64,000 nucleotides of DNA from Clavibacter nebraskensis NCPPB 2581 (GTDB lineage: Bacteria > Actinomycetota > Actinomycetes > Actinomycetales > Microbacteriaceae), in contig NC_020891.1 of the NCBI RefSeq assembly GCF_000355695.1, positions 1,550,001-1,614,000 of the forward strand. Direction: 5' to 3'. The position numbers were made by a program, and so were the translations under genes. Numbering within the stretch: the first letter of the stretch is position 1; each line of letters opens with the position of its first letter. Below the pieces are notes generated by a model. That model made no database searches, was not told the origin of the DNA, and saw only the letters and a list, made by a program, of their open reading frames with translations. Below, piece after piece: positions 43,832-54,414 of this stretch.

Positions 43832-45010
43832 GTGCCCCGTCTCGGGCCCCACATCCCGTCCGAGCCCGAGTCGGGCATCCGCCGCATCCTCGAGCTGTCC
43901 TTCGAGGTGGACGACGTCGTCCCGCTGCGCGTCGGCGATCGGGATGTCCCCGTCGCGCCGCACATCCGCGAGGCCGCGCGCCGAGCCTGGGCGGGGGACC
44001 GCACCGACGACACAGCGAACGCCGGCATCCCGGAGCTCCGCGCCGCGCTCGTGGAGAAGCTGCGTCGCGACAACGGGCTCGACGTGCAGACCGAGCAGGT
44101 CTGGGTCACCGTCGGCGCGACGCAGGCGCTGCACCAGGCCATGACGCTGACGCTCGGCGCGGGCGACGAGGCGCTCGTGCCGGATCCCGGCTACACGACC
44201 TTCTCGATGGGCGCGCGCATGCTCCAGGCCGAGCCCGTGACCTACCCGCTGCTGCCCGAGCGCGGCTTCCTGCCCGACATGCAGGAGCTCGAGCGGCTCG
44301 TCACCGAGCGCACCCGCGTGCTCGTCGTGAACTCGCCCTCGGACCCGCTCGGCGCGGTCTTCCCGCGGGAGACGCTCCGCGAGCTCCTCGCGTCCGCGCG
44401 GCGCCACGACCTCTGGGTCGTCAGCGACGAGGTCTACGAGTACTTCGTGCACGACGCCGAGCACGTGAGCGTGGCGAGCCTGCAGGAGCCGGGGGAGCAG
44501 CGCGCGCTGAGCGCGTCCTCGCTCTCGAAGACGTACGCGCTGACGGGCGTCCGGGTCGGCTACCTCGGGGTGCCGACCGGCATGACGACCGTGATGCGCA
44601 CCGTGCAGGAGGCGACGATCAGCTGCGTCAGCGCGCCCGCGCAGTGGGCGGGCGTGGCCGCGGTCACGGGCGACCAGGCGCACGTCCGGGAGGCGGTCGC
44701 CCACTACCGCGAGAACCTGGACGCGGCGACGGCGCTGCTGGAGGCCCGGGGGATCCGGCACCTGCGCCCGACCGGCGCGTTCTACCTCTGGATCGACGTG
44801 GGCCACGCCTCCGACGGCGACGTCGCCGGGTGGGCCGAGCGGTTCCTGCTGCGCGAGCGCGTGGCCGTCGCCCCGGGCAGCGCGTTCGGCCGCTCGGGGG
44901 AGGGCTGGATCCGCGTCTGCCTCGCCGCCGGCCGCGATGTGCTCCTCGAGGGCCTCCGCCGGCTGCACGCGCCCGCGCCCGCGCCGGACTCCGCCGTCCT
45001 CGCGTCCTAG
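43832..45010 (+). CDS. Class I/II PLP-dependent aminotransferase
   Basis: A 392-residue aminotransferase of fold type I. Motifs: VTVGATQALHQAM (PLP phosphate region), LVVNSPSDPLGAVF (Asn), VVSDEVYEYF (Asp and Tyr), SASSLSKTYALTGVRVGYL (PLP Lys) and WIRVCLAA (carboxylate-binding Arg). It resembles aspartate/aromatic aminotransferases; the exact amino acid is unknown. It leads a unit with the amidohydrolase and the epimerase, though the amidohydrolase also has its own -10 box. Confidence 0.9.
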   Translation: MPRLGPHIPSEPESGIRRILELSFEVDDVVPLRVGDRDVPVAPHIREAARRAWAGDRTDDTANAGIPELRAALVEKLRRDNGLDVQTEQVWVTVGATQALHQAMTLTLGAGDEALVPDPGYTTFSMGARMLQAEPVTYPLLPERGFLPDMQELERLVTERTRVLVVNSPSDPLGAVFPRETLRELLASARRHDLWVVSDEVYEYFVHDAEHVSVASLQEPGEQRALSASSLSKTYALTGVRVGYLGVPTGMTTVMRTVQEATISCVSAPAQWAGVAAVTGDQAHVREAVAHYRENLDAATALLEARGIRHLRPTGAFYLWIDVGHASDGDVAGWAERFLLRERVAVAPGSAFGRSGEGWIRVCLAAGRDVLLEGLRRLHAPAPAPDSAVLAS

Positions 45011-45013
45011 GCT
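45008..45013 (+). promoter_or_regulatory. -10 hexamer TAGGCT, leaderless start of the amidohydrolase
   Basis: TAGGCT, six bases, ATG at 45020. Its first three bases are also the TAG stop of the aminotransferase gene. Confidence 0.5.
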
Positions 45014-45019
45014 CGGATC

Positions 45020-46279
45020 ATGCCCCTCTCCGACAGCACGTCCCCCGTCCGCGCGTCCGCCACCACCGTCACCGCCATCGTCGGCGGCCACGTCGTCCCC
45101 GTCGACGGCGCGCCCATCCCCGGCGGCACCGTCCTCCTCCGCGACGGCCTCGTCGCCGCGGTCGGGCTGGCCGCCGACGTCGAGGTCCCCGACGACGCGA
45201 CCGTCATCGACGCGGCCGGCCGCTGGGTGCTGCCCGGCTTCGTGGAGGCGCACGGCCACGTCGGGATCCACGAGGAGGCCAACGGCCCCGCGGGCAACGA
45301 CACCAACGAGATGACCGACCCCGACATGAGCTCGGTGCGCGCGATCGACGCCATCGACATCGATGACGAAGGCTTCCGCGACGCGCTCAAGGGCGGCGTC
45401 ACGACCATCGTCGTGAAGCCCGGCTCCGGCAACCCGATCGGCGGCCAGTCGGTCGCCATCAAGTCGTGGGGCGGCCGCACGATCGACGAGCAGCTGGTCA
45501 GCGACTCGGTGAGCGTCAAGAGCGCCCTCGGCGAGAACCCGAAGCGCGTCTACGGCGCCAAGGACCGCACGCCGTCGACGCGCCTGGGCGTCGCCATGGT
45601 GATCCGCCGCGCATTCCGCGACGCCGAGGACTACCGCGCCGCCCGCGACCACGCCGCGAAGGAGGGGAAGCCCTTCTCCCGCGACCTCGGCAAGGAGACG
45701 CTCGTGCGCGTGCTCGACGGCGAGCTCGCCTGGGACCAGCACACGCACCGCCACGACGACATCGCCACCGCGATCCGGCTCGCCGACGAGTTCGGCTACC
45801 GCCTCGTCGTCAACCACGGCACCGAGGGCGACAAGATCGCGGACGTTCTCGCCGAGCGCGGGATCCCCGTGATCTTCGGCCCGATGATCACCTCGCGCTC
45901 CAAGGTCGAGCTCCGCGACCGCGCCGTCGCGAACCTCGCGGCGCTGCACCGCGCGGGCGTCCTCGTCGCGATCACGACCGACGCGCCCGTCGTGCCCATC
46001 GACTTCCTGGTGCACCAGGCCTCCTTCGCGGTGAAGGACGGGCTGCCGGGCGATGTCGCCCTCCGCGCCATCACGGCGAACCCGGCCGCGATCCTCCGCC
46101 TCGACCACCGCGTGGGCGCGCTCACCCCGGGCCTCGACGCCGACGTCGTGATTTGGTCGGGCGACCCGCTCGACGTCCAGTCGCGAGCGGAGCACGTCAT
46201 CATCGGCGGCAGCACGGTCTACACCTGGGCCGACGGCACGGGCACCACGGTGGAGCGCCGCACGCGCTTCAGCGCATGA
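45020..46279 (+). CDS. Amidohydrolase family protein (imidazolonepropionase-like, COG1228)
   Basis: A 419-residue metal-dependent hydrolase. Metal ligands are visible: HGH in FVEAHGHVGI, His residues in HTHRHDDI and VVNHGTE, and the catalytic Asp in AITTDAPV. The flanking beta domain carries GGHVVPVDGAPIPGGTVLLRDG and GLDADVVIWSGDPLD. A segment VVKPGSGNPIGGQSVAIKSWG is typical of this actinobacterial group. It may hydrolyse cyclic amides or peptides; substrate unknown. Overlaps the next gene as ATGA. Confidence 0.9.
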   Translation: MPLSDSTSPVRASATTVTAIVGGHVVPVDGAPIPGGTVLLRDGLVAAVGLAADVEVPDDATVIDAAGRWVLPGFVEAHGHVGIHEEANGPAGNDTNEMTDPDMSSVRAIDAIDIDDEGFRDALKGGVTTIVVKPGSGNPIGGQSVAIKSWGGRTIDEQLVSDSVSVKSALGENPKRVYGAKDRTPSTRLGVAMVIRRAFRDAEDYRAARDHAAKEGKPFSRDLGKETLVRVLDGELAWDQHTHRHDDIATAIRLADEFGYRLVVNHGTEGDKIADVLAERGIPVIFGPMITSRSKVELRDRAVANLAALHRAGVLVAITTDAPVVPIDFLVHQASFAVKDGLPGDVALRAITANPAAILRLDHRVGALTPGLDADVVIWSGDPLDVQSRAEHVIIGGSTVYTWADGTGTTVERRTRFSA

Positions 46280-47251
46280 GCGACGCACCGGGAACGACCG
46301 CCCCGCGCACCGCGGTCGTCGCGGGCGCGTCGGGCTTCATCGGGCAGGTGCTCGTCCGCGAGCTCGCCGAGGAGGGCTACCGCGTCCTCACGATCGGCCG
46401 CTCCGGCGCGGATGCGCCCTGGGGCGACGAGGACGGGATCCGCCGCATCGTCGACGGCGCCGACCTCCTCGTGAACCTCGCGGGCAAGAGCGTGAACTGC
46501 CGGTACGGCGTCGCGAACCGCCGGGAGATCCTGCGCTCGCGCGTGGAGACGACCGCCGAGCTCGCGCGCGCCGTCGCCGACAGCGCGCGGCCCGTGCCGC
46601 TCTGGATCAACGCCTCGACCGCGACCGTCTACCGGCACGCGACCGACCGGCCGCAGACCGAGTCGACGGGCGAGCTGGGCGACGACTTCTCGCCGTCCGT
46701 CGGCCGCGTGGGAGCGGGCGTTCTTCGCGCCCGAGCTGCCGTCCACGCGCCGCGTCGCGCTCCGCATCGCGATCGTCCTCGGCCGCGACGGCGCCCTGCA
46801 GCCCCTCCTCGGCCTCGCGCGCTTCGGCCTCGGCGGGCCGCAGCTGGACGGGCGCTTCCCCGGCCGCCCCTCGCGGATCCGCGCCGGCGCCCACCACGTC
46901 TTCCAGCCGACGAAGGGCCGCCAGGTCTTCAGCTGGTTGCACATCGACGACCTCGTGGGCATCATCCGCTTCGTCCGCGACACGCCCTCCATCGACGGAC
47001 CGGTCAACGCGTCGAGCCCATCGCCCGTCACGAACCGGCGGCTGATGAAGGTCCTCCGCGGCGCGGTCGGCATGCCCATCGGGCTCGCCGCGAACCGGTG
47101 GATGCTCGAGGTCGGCATGTGGCTGTTCCGCACGGAGCCCGAGCTCGTGCTCAAGAGCCGCTGGGTCGTGCCGGAGACGCTCGAGGCCACGGGGTTCCGG
47201 TTCCGGTGGCCGGAGCTGGATGCGGCCGTCGCCGACATCGTGCACCGCTGA
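46276..47251 (+). pseudogene. TIGR01777/DUF1731 NAD-dependent epimerase, frameshifted
   Basis: The first 143 codons read a normal epimerase: VVAGASGFIGQVLVREL, LVNLAGKSVNCRYGVANR and NASTATVYRHATD, to DDFSPSVGR at about 46707. The frame then breaks. The next frame continues the same protein: AAWERAFFAPELPSTRRVAL, LGLARFGLGG, HVFQPTKGRQVFSWLHIDDL and a DUF1731-like end KSRWVVPETLEATGFRF. Restoring two bases (a lost GC in CGCGCG before TGGGAG) would rejoin them into about 325 residues. Either a real mutation or a sequencing error in a GC run. It starts at an ATGA overlap with the amidohydrolase. Confidence 0.85.
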
Positions 47252-47362
47252 CCGCCACGCGGCACGGTCGGGCCGGTCGGCCGCGCGCCGCGGGGACGGC
47301 CCCTCGCGCGACCCGTGGGATGATCGGGGTTCCGCTCCACCGACGAGACCCGTAAGGAACGC

Positions 47363-49210
<1,848 letters not shown>

Positions 49211-49219
49211 CCCGACCCG

Positions 49220-49996
49220 TCAGCAGGAGCCGGACGGCTGCAGGGAGCCGGCGGCGATCCACAGATCGAAGGACAGCGCGAGGCCGCCGGGCTCCGCGAT
49301 GCCGGCGTAGCGGATCTCCGCGCTCCCGGGCACCGAGCAGTACCGGTCGCCCGGGAACGCGGCGACGATGCCCGGCGTCGGTCGGCCCGCCTCCGACCAC
49401 TCGTCGAAGGAGACGCGGTGGCTGTCGACCCCCCGATCCGGTCGTGCGATGACGGTCTCCAGCCAGCTGAGGCGCTCGTAGACGTACTCGCCACGCCGGT
49501 CGACGGGTGGGAAGCCGAGCGTCCTCCATTCGTGGAACGTCATCGTGTGCCAGACCGCGGAGTGCTGGTCCCAGCCGAACCGCGTCCGGACGAGGAGCTC
49601 GTCGGAGCCGGGGTGCTGCCAGATCTCCGACGCCTCGGGCAGGACTCCCCGGGACGGCGCGGGCGATCCCGCGCGTCGCCACTGGGCGGCATCCAGCGCC
49701 AGCCCGAAGTCGGTGATGCCCACGTGGACGTCGGTGTACACCGTGGTGTCCCACGGGAGGAGCCGGTACGCGACGGTCGCCGGCGTCGGGACGGGGGACC
49801 CGTCGGCCTGGTACCGCTCGGTCGTGGCGAAGGCGTAGCCACGGTCCGGGTAGCGCGCGGTGTAGACGAGCGCGTCGGAGAACGGCAACGAGTAGTACGG
49901 CCGTCCAGGAAGGGCGTCGGCCGGCGCGGGGAGCGAGACGGCTCCGCCTGCGACGAGCGCGGCGCCGAAGACGAGGGCGGTGATCGAGCGGTGCAT
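49220..49996 (-). CDS. Secreted five-repeat protein, copy 1
   Basis: A 258-residue protein with a signal peptide (to about residue 28, cleavage near ADALPG). I do not recognise the family. The mature part is five tandem units of about 42-50 residues. Each unit opens with a Tyr or Glu-rich strand (YYSLPFSDALVYT; YRLLPWDTTVYT; GSDELLVRT; YERLSWLETVIA; SAEIRYAG) and ends in a W-centred motif such as AQWRRAGSPAP, FHEWRTLGFPPV, FDEWSEAGRPTP and FDLWIAAGSLQP. The only two mature cysteines lie in unit 5 (RYC and the final C), suggesting one disulfide. It is a paralogue of the next gene upstream. GGGAAGG ribosome binding site. Confidence 0.75.
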   Translation of the reverse strand: MHRSITALVFGAALVAGGAVSLPAPADALPGRPYYSLPFSDALVYTARYPDRGYAFATTERYQADGSPVPTPATVAYRLLPWDTTVYTDVHVGITDFGLALDAAQWRRAGSPAPSRGVLPEASEIWQHPGSDELLVRTRFGWDQHSAVWHTMTFHEWRTLGFPPVDRRGEYVYERLSWLETVIARPDRGVDSHRVSFDEWSEAGRPTPGIVAAFPGDRYCSVPGSAEIRYAGIAEPGGLALSFDLWIAAGSLQPSGSC

Positions 49997-50163
49997 GAGG
50001 ACCTTCCCGGCTGCGGCATCGTCGCCGCGATTCCGACGACCTCCCGAGGAGATCGGAGTCCGCCCGTCGAGTCTCGAGGGCTGCGGTCGGATCTCCACCG
50101 TATGCCCCGGGCAGCGAGCTGGCGGCCCAGTCCGGTCACGGATCCGTCTCATCCCTGCCGCAC

Positions 50164-50207
50164 GCACGACGCGCCCCCTGCCTCGAGAGGAGGGGGGCGC
50201 GTCGTGC
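50164..50207 (-). terminator. Terminator between the two repeat-protein genes
   Basis: Arms 50164-50178 and 50193-50207 pair perfectly over 15 bases around a 14-base loop. It follows the stop of copy 2, so copy 1 probably has its own promoter in the remaining gap (49997-50163). Confidence 0.75.
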
Positions 50208-50220
50208 CGTGCGGACGGGC

Positions 50221-51000
50221 TCAGCAGGTGGCGGGCTTCGGCGATCCCGCGGCGACCCACTCGCCGAACGTCAGCGCCATGCCATCCGGAGCGGCCTGGC
50301 CGATGTAGCGGATCTCGTCCGCTCCGGCTGCCTGGCAGAACCTGTCGCCGTCGTAGGAGGCGACCACGGCGGGCGTGGGCCGGGCGAAGTAGTCCCACAC
50401 GTCGAACGGCACCGGGCCGGTCTCGCCCATGCTCGAGATGGGCCCGACGAGCGTCGGGTTCCACGAGAGCTTCGTGAAGATGCGCGGCGGGGTCTGATCG
50501 ACCGACGGGTAGCCGAGGTGCGCGTACTCGGCGAAGGTCAGCTGGTGGTAGCCCGCGTTGTCGTCTACCCAGGAGGATCCGCCGTCGACGACGAAGAGCT
50601 CGTCCGAGCCCTGGTACTGGAGGATCGTGGCCGCGGGGGTGAGCCGATCCGTGCGCGGTGCGGGGGACCCCACGCGCCGCCACTGGGCGCCGTCGATGTA
50701 GGTGGAGAAGGAGGCGGAGCCCGCCGCGGAGACGGCGTAGATCGTCGCGTCCCAGGTGAATCGTCGATAGTCCGTCGGAGCGGGGATCGGCTTGGGGAAG
50801 CCGGCCGAGCGCCACGACTCGAAGGACGCGGGCTCGACGTACGGGCGACCGTCGACCGCGGAGACCTCGAAGAGCGTCGAGTCGTAGGGCACCGAGTAGA
50901 ACGTGCCGCTGGCCGATGCGGCGGATGCGGGGGTCGCGACCGCGAGACCGCCGACGGCGAGGGTGCCGGCGACGGCGAGGGCGGTGAGGGAGCGGAGCAT
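50221..51000 (-). CDS. Secreted five-repeat protein, copy 2
   Basis: A 259-residue paralogue of copy 1. The signal peptide ends ATPASAASA. Five units again: FYSVPYDSTLFEV...FESWRSAGFPKP; FTWDATIYAV...AQWRRVGSPAP; GSDELFVVD...FAEYAHLGYPSV; LSWNPTLVG...FDVWDYFARPTP; ADEIRYIG...FGEWVAAGSPKP. Two cysteines in unit 5 (RFC and the final C) match copy 1. The alternation of a short strand and a conserved W-x3-G-x-P turn suggests a small propeller-like or solenoid surface fold. Function unknown; secreted and possibly wall- or host-facing. GGAAGG ribosome binding site. Confidence 0.78.
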   Translation of the reverse strand: MLRSLTALAVAGTLAVGGLAVATPASAASASGTFYSVPYDSTLFEVSAVDGRPYVEPASFESWRSAGFPKPIPAPTDYRRFTWDATIYAVSAAGSASFSTYIDGAQWRRVGSPAPRTDRLTPAATILQYQGSDELFVVDGGSSWVDDNAGYHQLTFAEYAHLGYPSVDQTPPRIFTKLSWNPTLVGPISSMGETGPVPFDVWDYFARPTPAVVASYDGDRFCQAAGADEIRYIGQAAPDGMALTFGEWVAAGSPKPATC

Positions 51001-51178
51001 GCGGGAGAGCCTTCCGGTAGTCGACGGAGAGCGTCGGGATGGGATCGGGTGCGGCGCCGGGAGGCCCGTCGTCGTGTGAAGGCTAGGGGGCGCGGAGGTC
51101 GTCCCGCGCTCGTCCAGATCACGATCCGGTGACGCTCCGGTGGCCGCTACGGCGCCGGGATGAGAGGCGGGGCGCGCA

Positions 51179-51198
51179 CGTCATCCGCAGGGATGACG
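51179..51198. promoter_or_regulatory. 20-bp perfect inverted repeat, operator candidate
   Basis: CGTCATCC-GCAG-GGATGACG has 8-base perfect arms. It lies in the 295-base divergent gap between repeat-protein copy 2 and the DUF1990 gene, 97 bases before the latter. A shorter relative, CATCC-CGC-GGATG, lies before the histidine kinase gene at 62255-62267. Confidence 0.5.
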
Positions 51199-51282
51199 CA
51201 AGGCGTCGCGCCCCGATCCGGGGGCACGCTGGACCGCGGCGGTCGCCGCGGCCGCACGCGCGGGACGCCCATCGACACGCCG

Positions 51283-51288
51283 TAGTCT
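51283..51288 (+). promoter_or_regulatory. -10 hexamer TAGTCT, probable leaderless start
   Basis: TAGTCT, seven bases, ATG at 51296 of the DUF1990 gene. Confidence 0.5.
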
Positions 51289-51295
51289 TGACGAC

Positions 51296-51949
51296 ATGCG
51301 CCGCAGCACCTACACCGCGACCGCCGTCACGTACGGCTCCGTCGGCGGCACCCAGGCCGTCGACCTCATGACCTATCCGCCCGAGGGCTACCGTCCCGCC
51401 GAGGCGAGCGCCCGGCTCGGCAGCGGCGACGAGCGCTTCGAGCAGGCCGTCGCCCTCCTCATGACGTGGGGCGTGCAGCGCGGCAGCGGCATCGAGGTCA
51501 CGCGCATCGAGCAGGAGGTGCCGGACGACCCCGGCTACACCGGCCTCGAGTTCGACGAGGACGGGGTGCCCCAGGTGCCCGTCGACCGGCCGCGGGAGAC
51601 GCTGTACGGCGACGACGGCACCGCGTGGATCACGTCGGGCACGTCGGCCGTGCTGCGCATGCCCTTCGGTCCGTTCCACCCCGAAGCGCCCGTCCGCGTC
51701 GTGTACACCGTGCAGGAGACCGACCGCGTCGGCTTCGCGTACGGCACGGTGCACGGGCATCCGCTGAGCGGCGAGGAGGCGTTCCTCGTCTCCCGGGAGC
51801 CCGACGGCAGCGTCTGGCTCACCCTCCGTGTCTTCTCGCGACCGGCGTCGTGGCCGATGCGCCTGGCGAGCCCGGTGCTCCGGATCGTGCAGGGCGTCTT
51901 CATGCGCCGGTACCTGCGGTCGCTGCACCCGGCGGTCGCGTCCGCCTGA
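51296..51949 (+). CDS. DUF1990 family protein
   Basis: A 217-residue protein with the DUF1990 pattern: TYTATAVTYGSVGGT at the start, FEQAVALLMTWGVQRGSGIEV, RVVYTVQETDRVGFAYGTVHGHPLSGEEAFLV and a basic helical end. The central segment resembles a hot-dog or START-like cavity. Function unknown. Third-position G/C bias supports coding. Confidence 0.85.
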   Translation: MRRSTYTATAVTYGSVGGTQAVDLMTYPPEGYRPAEASARLGSGDERFEQAVALLMTWGVQRGSGIEVTRIEQEVPDDPGYTGLEFDEDGVPQVPVDRPRETLYGDDGTAWITSGTSAVLRMPFGPFHPEAPVRVVYTVQETDRVGFAYGTVHGHPLSGEEAFLVSREPDGSVWLTLRVFSRPASWPMRLASPVLRIVQGVFMRRYLRSLHPAVASA

Positions 51950-51970
51950 TCCGCCGTCCGCGGAGCGGCC

Positions 51971-52672
51971 TCAGCGCCCGGCGAGACCGTCCAGGTACGC
52001 CATGACCTCGTCGTGGCCGGCCTGGAGATCGGGCACCACCACGGCCGCGTGCGCATCCGGCGACCGGAGCTGCTCGACGTCGTAGGCCCCCGTGGCGACG
52101 GCCACGAACGGGAAGCCGGCCGCCTCGGCCGCGACGCCGTCGGCGGGGGTGTCGCCGATGATCACGACCGCGGCCCCGGCCAGCGCCTCCGCGGCGCGGC
52201 GCGTGAGGTCGCTGCGGATCCTGGCCTCGTGCCCGAAGAACGACGCGTCCCAGTCGAACAGGTCGACGTCGAGCCCGGCTCCATCGAGCTTGTAGCGCGC
52301 GCGGAGCGGCGAGTTTCCGGTGAGCAGCGCGTTCACCCAGCCGCGCGCGGCGACGTCGGTGACGAGCCGCGGCACGCCGACCGGCACCTCGCGCCGACCC
52401 GCGCCGTAGTGCTCGACGCGGGACATCCCCTCGAGCTGCTCCCGGACCGCGGCGTGCAGCGACGCGGGCAAGCCGTAGAGGTCGAGCGTCTCCCAGATGA
52501 TCTGGCCGTCCGTCTTCCCGTGCGCGTGCACGGTGCGGTCCTCGAGCTCCTCGCCCGCGGCGAGCTCGATGGCGCGGTGGTACATGCTCCCGGCGCGCGG
52601 GCCGTTGAGCAGGAGCGTGCCGTCGACGTCCCAGAGGACGTGCAGGGGCCGGGGCGAGGGGGCGTCGGTCAT
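51971..52672 (-). CDS. HAD-superfamily phosphatase
   Basis: A 233-residue HAD hydrolase. Motif I is LWDVDGTLLLNG (nucleophile Asp), motif II ALLTGNSP, and motif IV IIGDTPADGVAAEAAG. A four-helix cap lies between I and II. It resembles phosphoglycolate phosphatase-like proteins; substrate unknown. CAGGAT lies 6 bases before the ATG (minus strand, 52679-52684). Confidence 0.87.
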   Translation of the reverse strand: MTDAPSPRPLHVLWDVDGTLLLNGPRAGSMYHRAIELAAGEELEDRTVHAHGKTDGQIIWETLDLYGLPASLHAAVREQLEGMSRVEHYGAGRREVPVGVPRLVTDVAARGWVNALLTGNSPLRARYKLDGAGLDVDLFDWDASFFGHEARIRSDLTRRAAEALAGAAVVIIGDTPADGVAAEAAGFPFVAVATGAYDVEQLRSPDAHAAVVVPDLQAGHDEVMAYLDGLAGR

Positions 52673-52678
52673 GCCCCC

Positions 52679-52684
52679 ATCCTG
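52679..52684 (-). promoter_or_regulatory. -10 hexamer CAGGAT of the HAD gene
   Basis: CAGGAT on the minus strand with six bases to the ATG at 52672. hemW on the opposite strand has a weaker GATGAT at 52740-52745, also 6 bases before its ATG. Confidence 0.4.
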
Positions 52685-52751
52685 CCGGAGGAGGAGGCGG
52701 ATCCCGACGGCGGCGGACCCGGGCGCCTCCCGGCCGGGGGATGATGGACGG

Positions 52752-53975
52752 ATGCCGTCCGCCCTGCCCCTCGCCGATCCCGCCCCCGCCGACGGCCGGC
52801 TCCCCGCCTCCGCCGCGGACGGCGCCGAGGCCCGGGCGTTCGGCGTGTACCTGCACGTCCCGTTCTGCCGCGTCCGCTGCGGCTACTGCGACTTCAACAC
52901 CTACACGGCGCCCGAGCTGCGCGGCGTGAAGCAGTCCGACTACGCGTCGCAGGCCGTGCAGGAGGTGCGCTTCGCCGGATCCGCCCTGCGGGACTCGGGC
53001 GTCCCCGCGCGTCCCGCGTCCACCGTCTTCCTCGGCGGCGGCACCCCGACGCTCCTCCCCGTCCAGGACCTCGTCCGCATGCTCGACGCCGTGCGCGACA
53101 CCTGGGGCATCGCGGAGGGCGCCGAGGTCACGACGGAGGCGAACCCCGACAGCGTCGACGACGCGTACCTCGCGGCCCTCGCGGCGGGCGGCTTCACGCG
53201 CGTGTCCTTCGGCATGCAGTCCGCCGTGCCGCGCGTGCTCGCGACGCTGGAGCGCACGCACGATCCCGCGCGCATCGCGCCCGTCGTCCGCGGTGCCCGG
53301 GCGGCCGGCCTCGAGGTGAGCCTCGACCTCATCTACGGGACGCCGGGGGAGACCATCGACGACTGGCGCGCCTCGCTCGAGCAGGCGATCGCGCAGGAGC
53401 CGGACCACCTCTCCGCCTACGCGCTCATCGTCGAGCCGGGGACGAAGCTCGCGCGGCAGATCCGCCGCGGCGAGGTGCCCGAGCCCGACGAGGACCTCCA
53501 GGCCGACATGTACGAGCTCGCCGACCGCCTCCTGGGCGAGGCCGGCTACGAGTGGTACGAGGTGAGCAACTGGGCGCGCGGCGGCCGTCACAGCCGCCAC
53601 AACCTCGCCTACTGGCAGGGGCACGACTGGTGGGGCGTCGGCCCCGGCGCGCATAGCCACGTGGGCGGCGTCCGCTGGTGGAACGTCAAGCACCCGGCCG
53701 CGTACGCCGACCGCGTGCTCGCGGGCGCGTCGCCCGGCGCGGGACGCGAGTCGCTCGACGAGGCGACGCGCGAGGTGGAGCGCGTGCTCCTCGGCGCCCG
53801 CATCCGCGACGGGCTGGCCATCCCGACGCTCTCGACGGAGGGCCGGCGCCAGGTCGCCGGTCTCATCGCGGACGGCCTGGTGGACCCGCGTGCCGCGCTG
53901 TCCGGCACGCTCGTGCTCACGCTGCAGGGGCGCCTGCTGGCGGACGCCGTCGTGCGCCGGCTGCTCGAGGACTAG
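52752..53975 (+). CDS. hemW: Radical SAM haem chaperone HemW
   Basis: A 407-residue radical SAM protein. The cluster motif is PFCRVRCGYCDF (Cys-x3-Cys-x2-Cys), followed by FLGGGTPTLL and EVTTEANPDSV. The tail has RHNLAYWQGHDWWGVGPGAHSH, typical of HemW. HemW proteins insert haem into respiratory enzymes and lack the fourth Cys that marks true coproporphyrinogen dehydrogenase HemN; here the residue after CDF is Asn-Thr-Tyr, fitting HemW. A link with the cytochrome bd operon is plausible. Confidence 0.9.
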   Translation: MPSALPLADPAPADGRLPASAADGAEARAFGVYLHVPFCRVRCGYCDFNTYTAPELRGVKQSDYASQAVQEVRFAGSALRDSGVPARPASTVFLGGGTPTLLPVQDLVRMLDAVRDTWGIAEGAEVTTEANPDSVDDAYLAALAAGGFTRVSFGMQSAVPRVLATLERTHDPARIAPVVRGARAAGLEVSLDLIYGTPGETIDDWRASLEQAIAQEPDHLSAYALIVEPGTKLARQIRRGEVPEPDEDLQADMYELADRLLGEAGYEWYEVSNWARGGRHSRHNLAYWQGHDWWGVGPGAHSHVGGVRWWNVKHPAAYADRVLAGASPGAGRESLDEATREVERVLLGARIRDGLAIPTLSTEGRRQVAGLIADGLVDPRAALSGTLVLTLQGRLLADAVVRRLLED

Positions 53976-53990
53976 GCCGCGGCCGGGGCG

Positions 53991-54404
53991 TCAGAGGACG
54001 ACCGCGCCCACCTCGTCGCCGGCCTCGCGCTCGGCGTCGCTGCGCTCCACGCAGAACTCGTTGCCGTTGGGATCCGCGAGCACCACCCAGCCGCTGCCGT
54101 CCGCGTTCCGCCGGTCGGCGACGAGCGACGCCCCCAGCCCCAGCACGCGGTCGACCTCCTCGTCGCGCGTGCGGTCGTCGGGCGCGAGGTCGAGGTGGAG
54201 CCGGTTCTTCGCGGTCTTGGGGGTCTCGGCCCGCTGCAGGATGATCCCGAGCCCCGAGACGGGGTCGCCGAGCCATGCCACGTCCTCGCCGGGGAGGTTC
54301 GGCTCGTCCGGGTCCTCCGCGAAGCCCGTCACGCCGGCCCAGAAGAGGGAGAGCGCGTGCGGGTCCCCGCAGTCGATGGCGACGTGCCGGATCCGGGCGC
54401 TCAT
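53991..54404 (-). CDS. VOC (glyoxalase/bleomycin resistance) family protein
   Basis: A 137-residue two-module VOC protein. It opens IRHVAIDCGDPHALSLFWAGVTGF and ends GWVVLADPNGNEFCVE, the standard pattern, with KNRLHLDLAPDDRTRDEEVDRV between. Metal ligand His is in HLDL and Glu in NEFCVE. Substrate unknown. Ten bases after the DUF4870 stop on the same strand. Confidence 0.87.
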   Translation of the reverse strand: MSARIRHVAIDCGDPHALSLFWAGVTGFAEDPDEPNLPGEDVAWLGDPVSGLGIILQRAETPKTAKNRLHLDLAPDDRTRDEEVDRVLGLGASLVADRRNADGSGWVVLADPNGNEFCVERSDAEREAGDEVGAVVL

Positions 54405-54414
54405 GGGCGACCGC

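Noticed and set aside
43748-46288. 846-codon open frame on the minus strand
   Set aside because: Antisense to the aminotransferase and amidohydrolase genes, which have full catalytic motifs.
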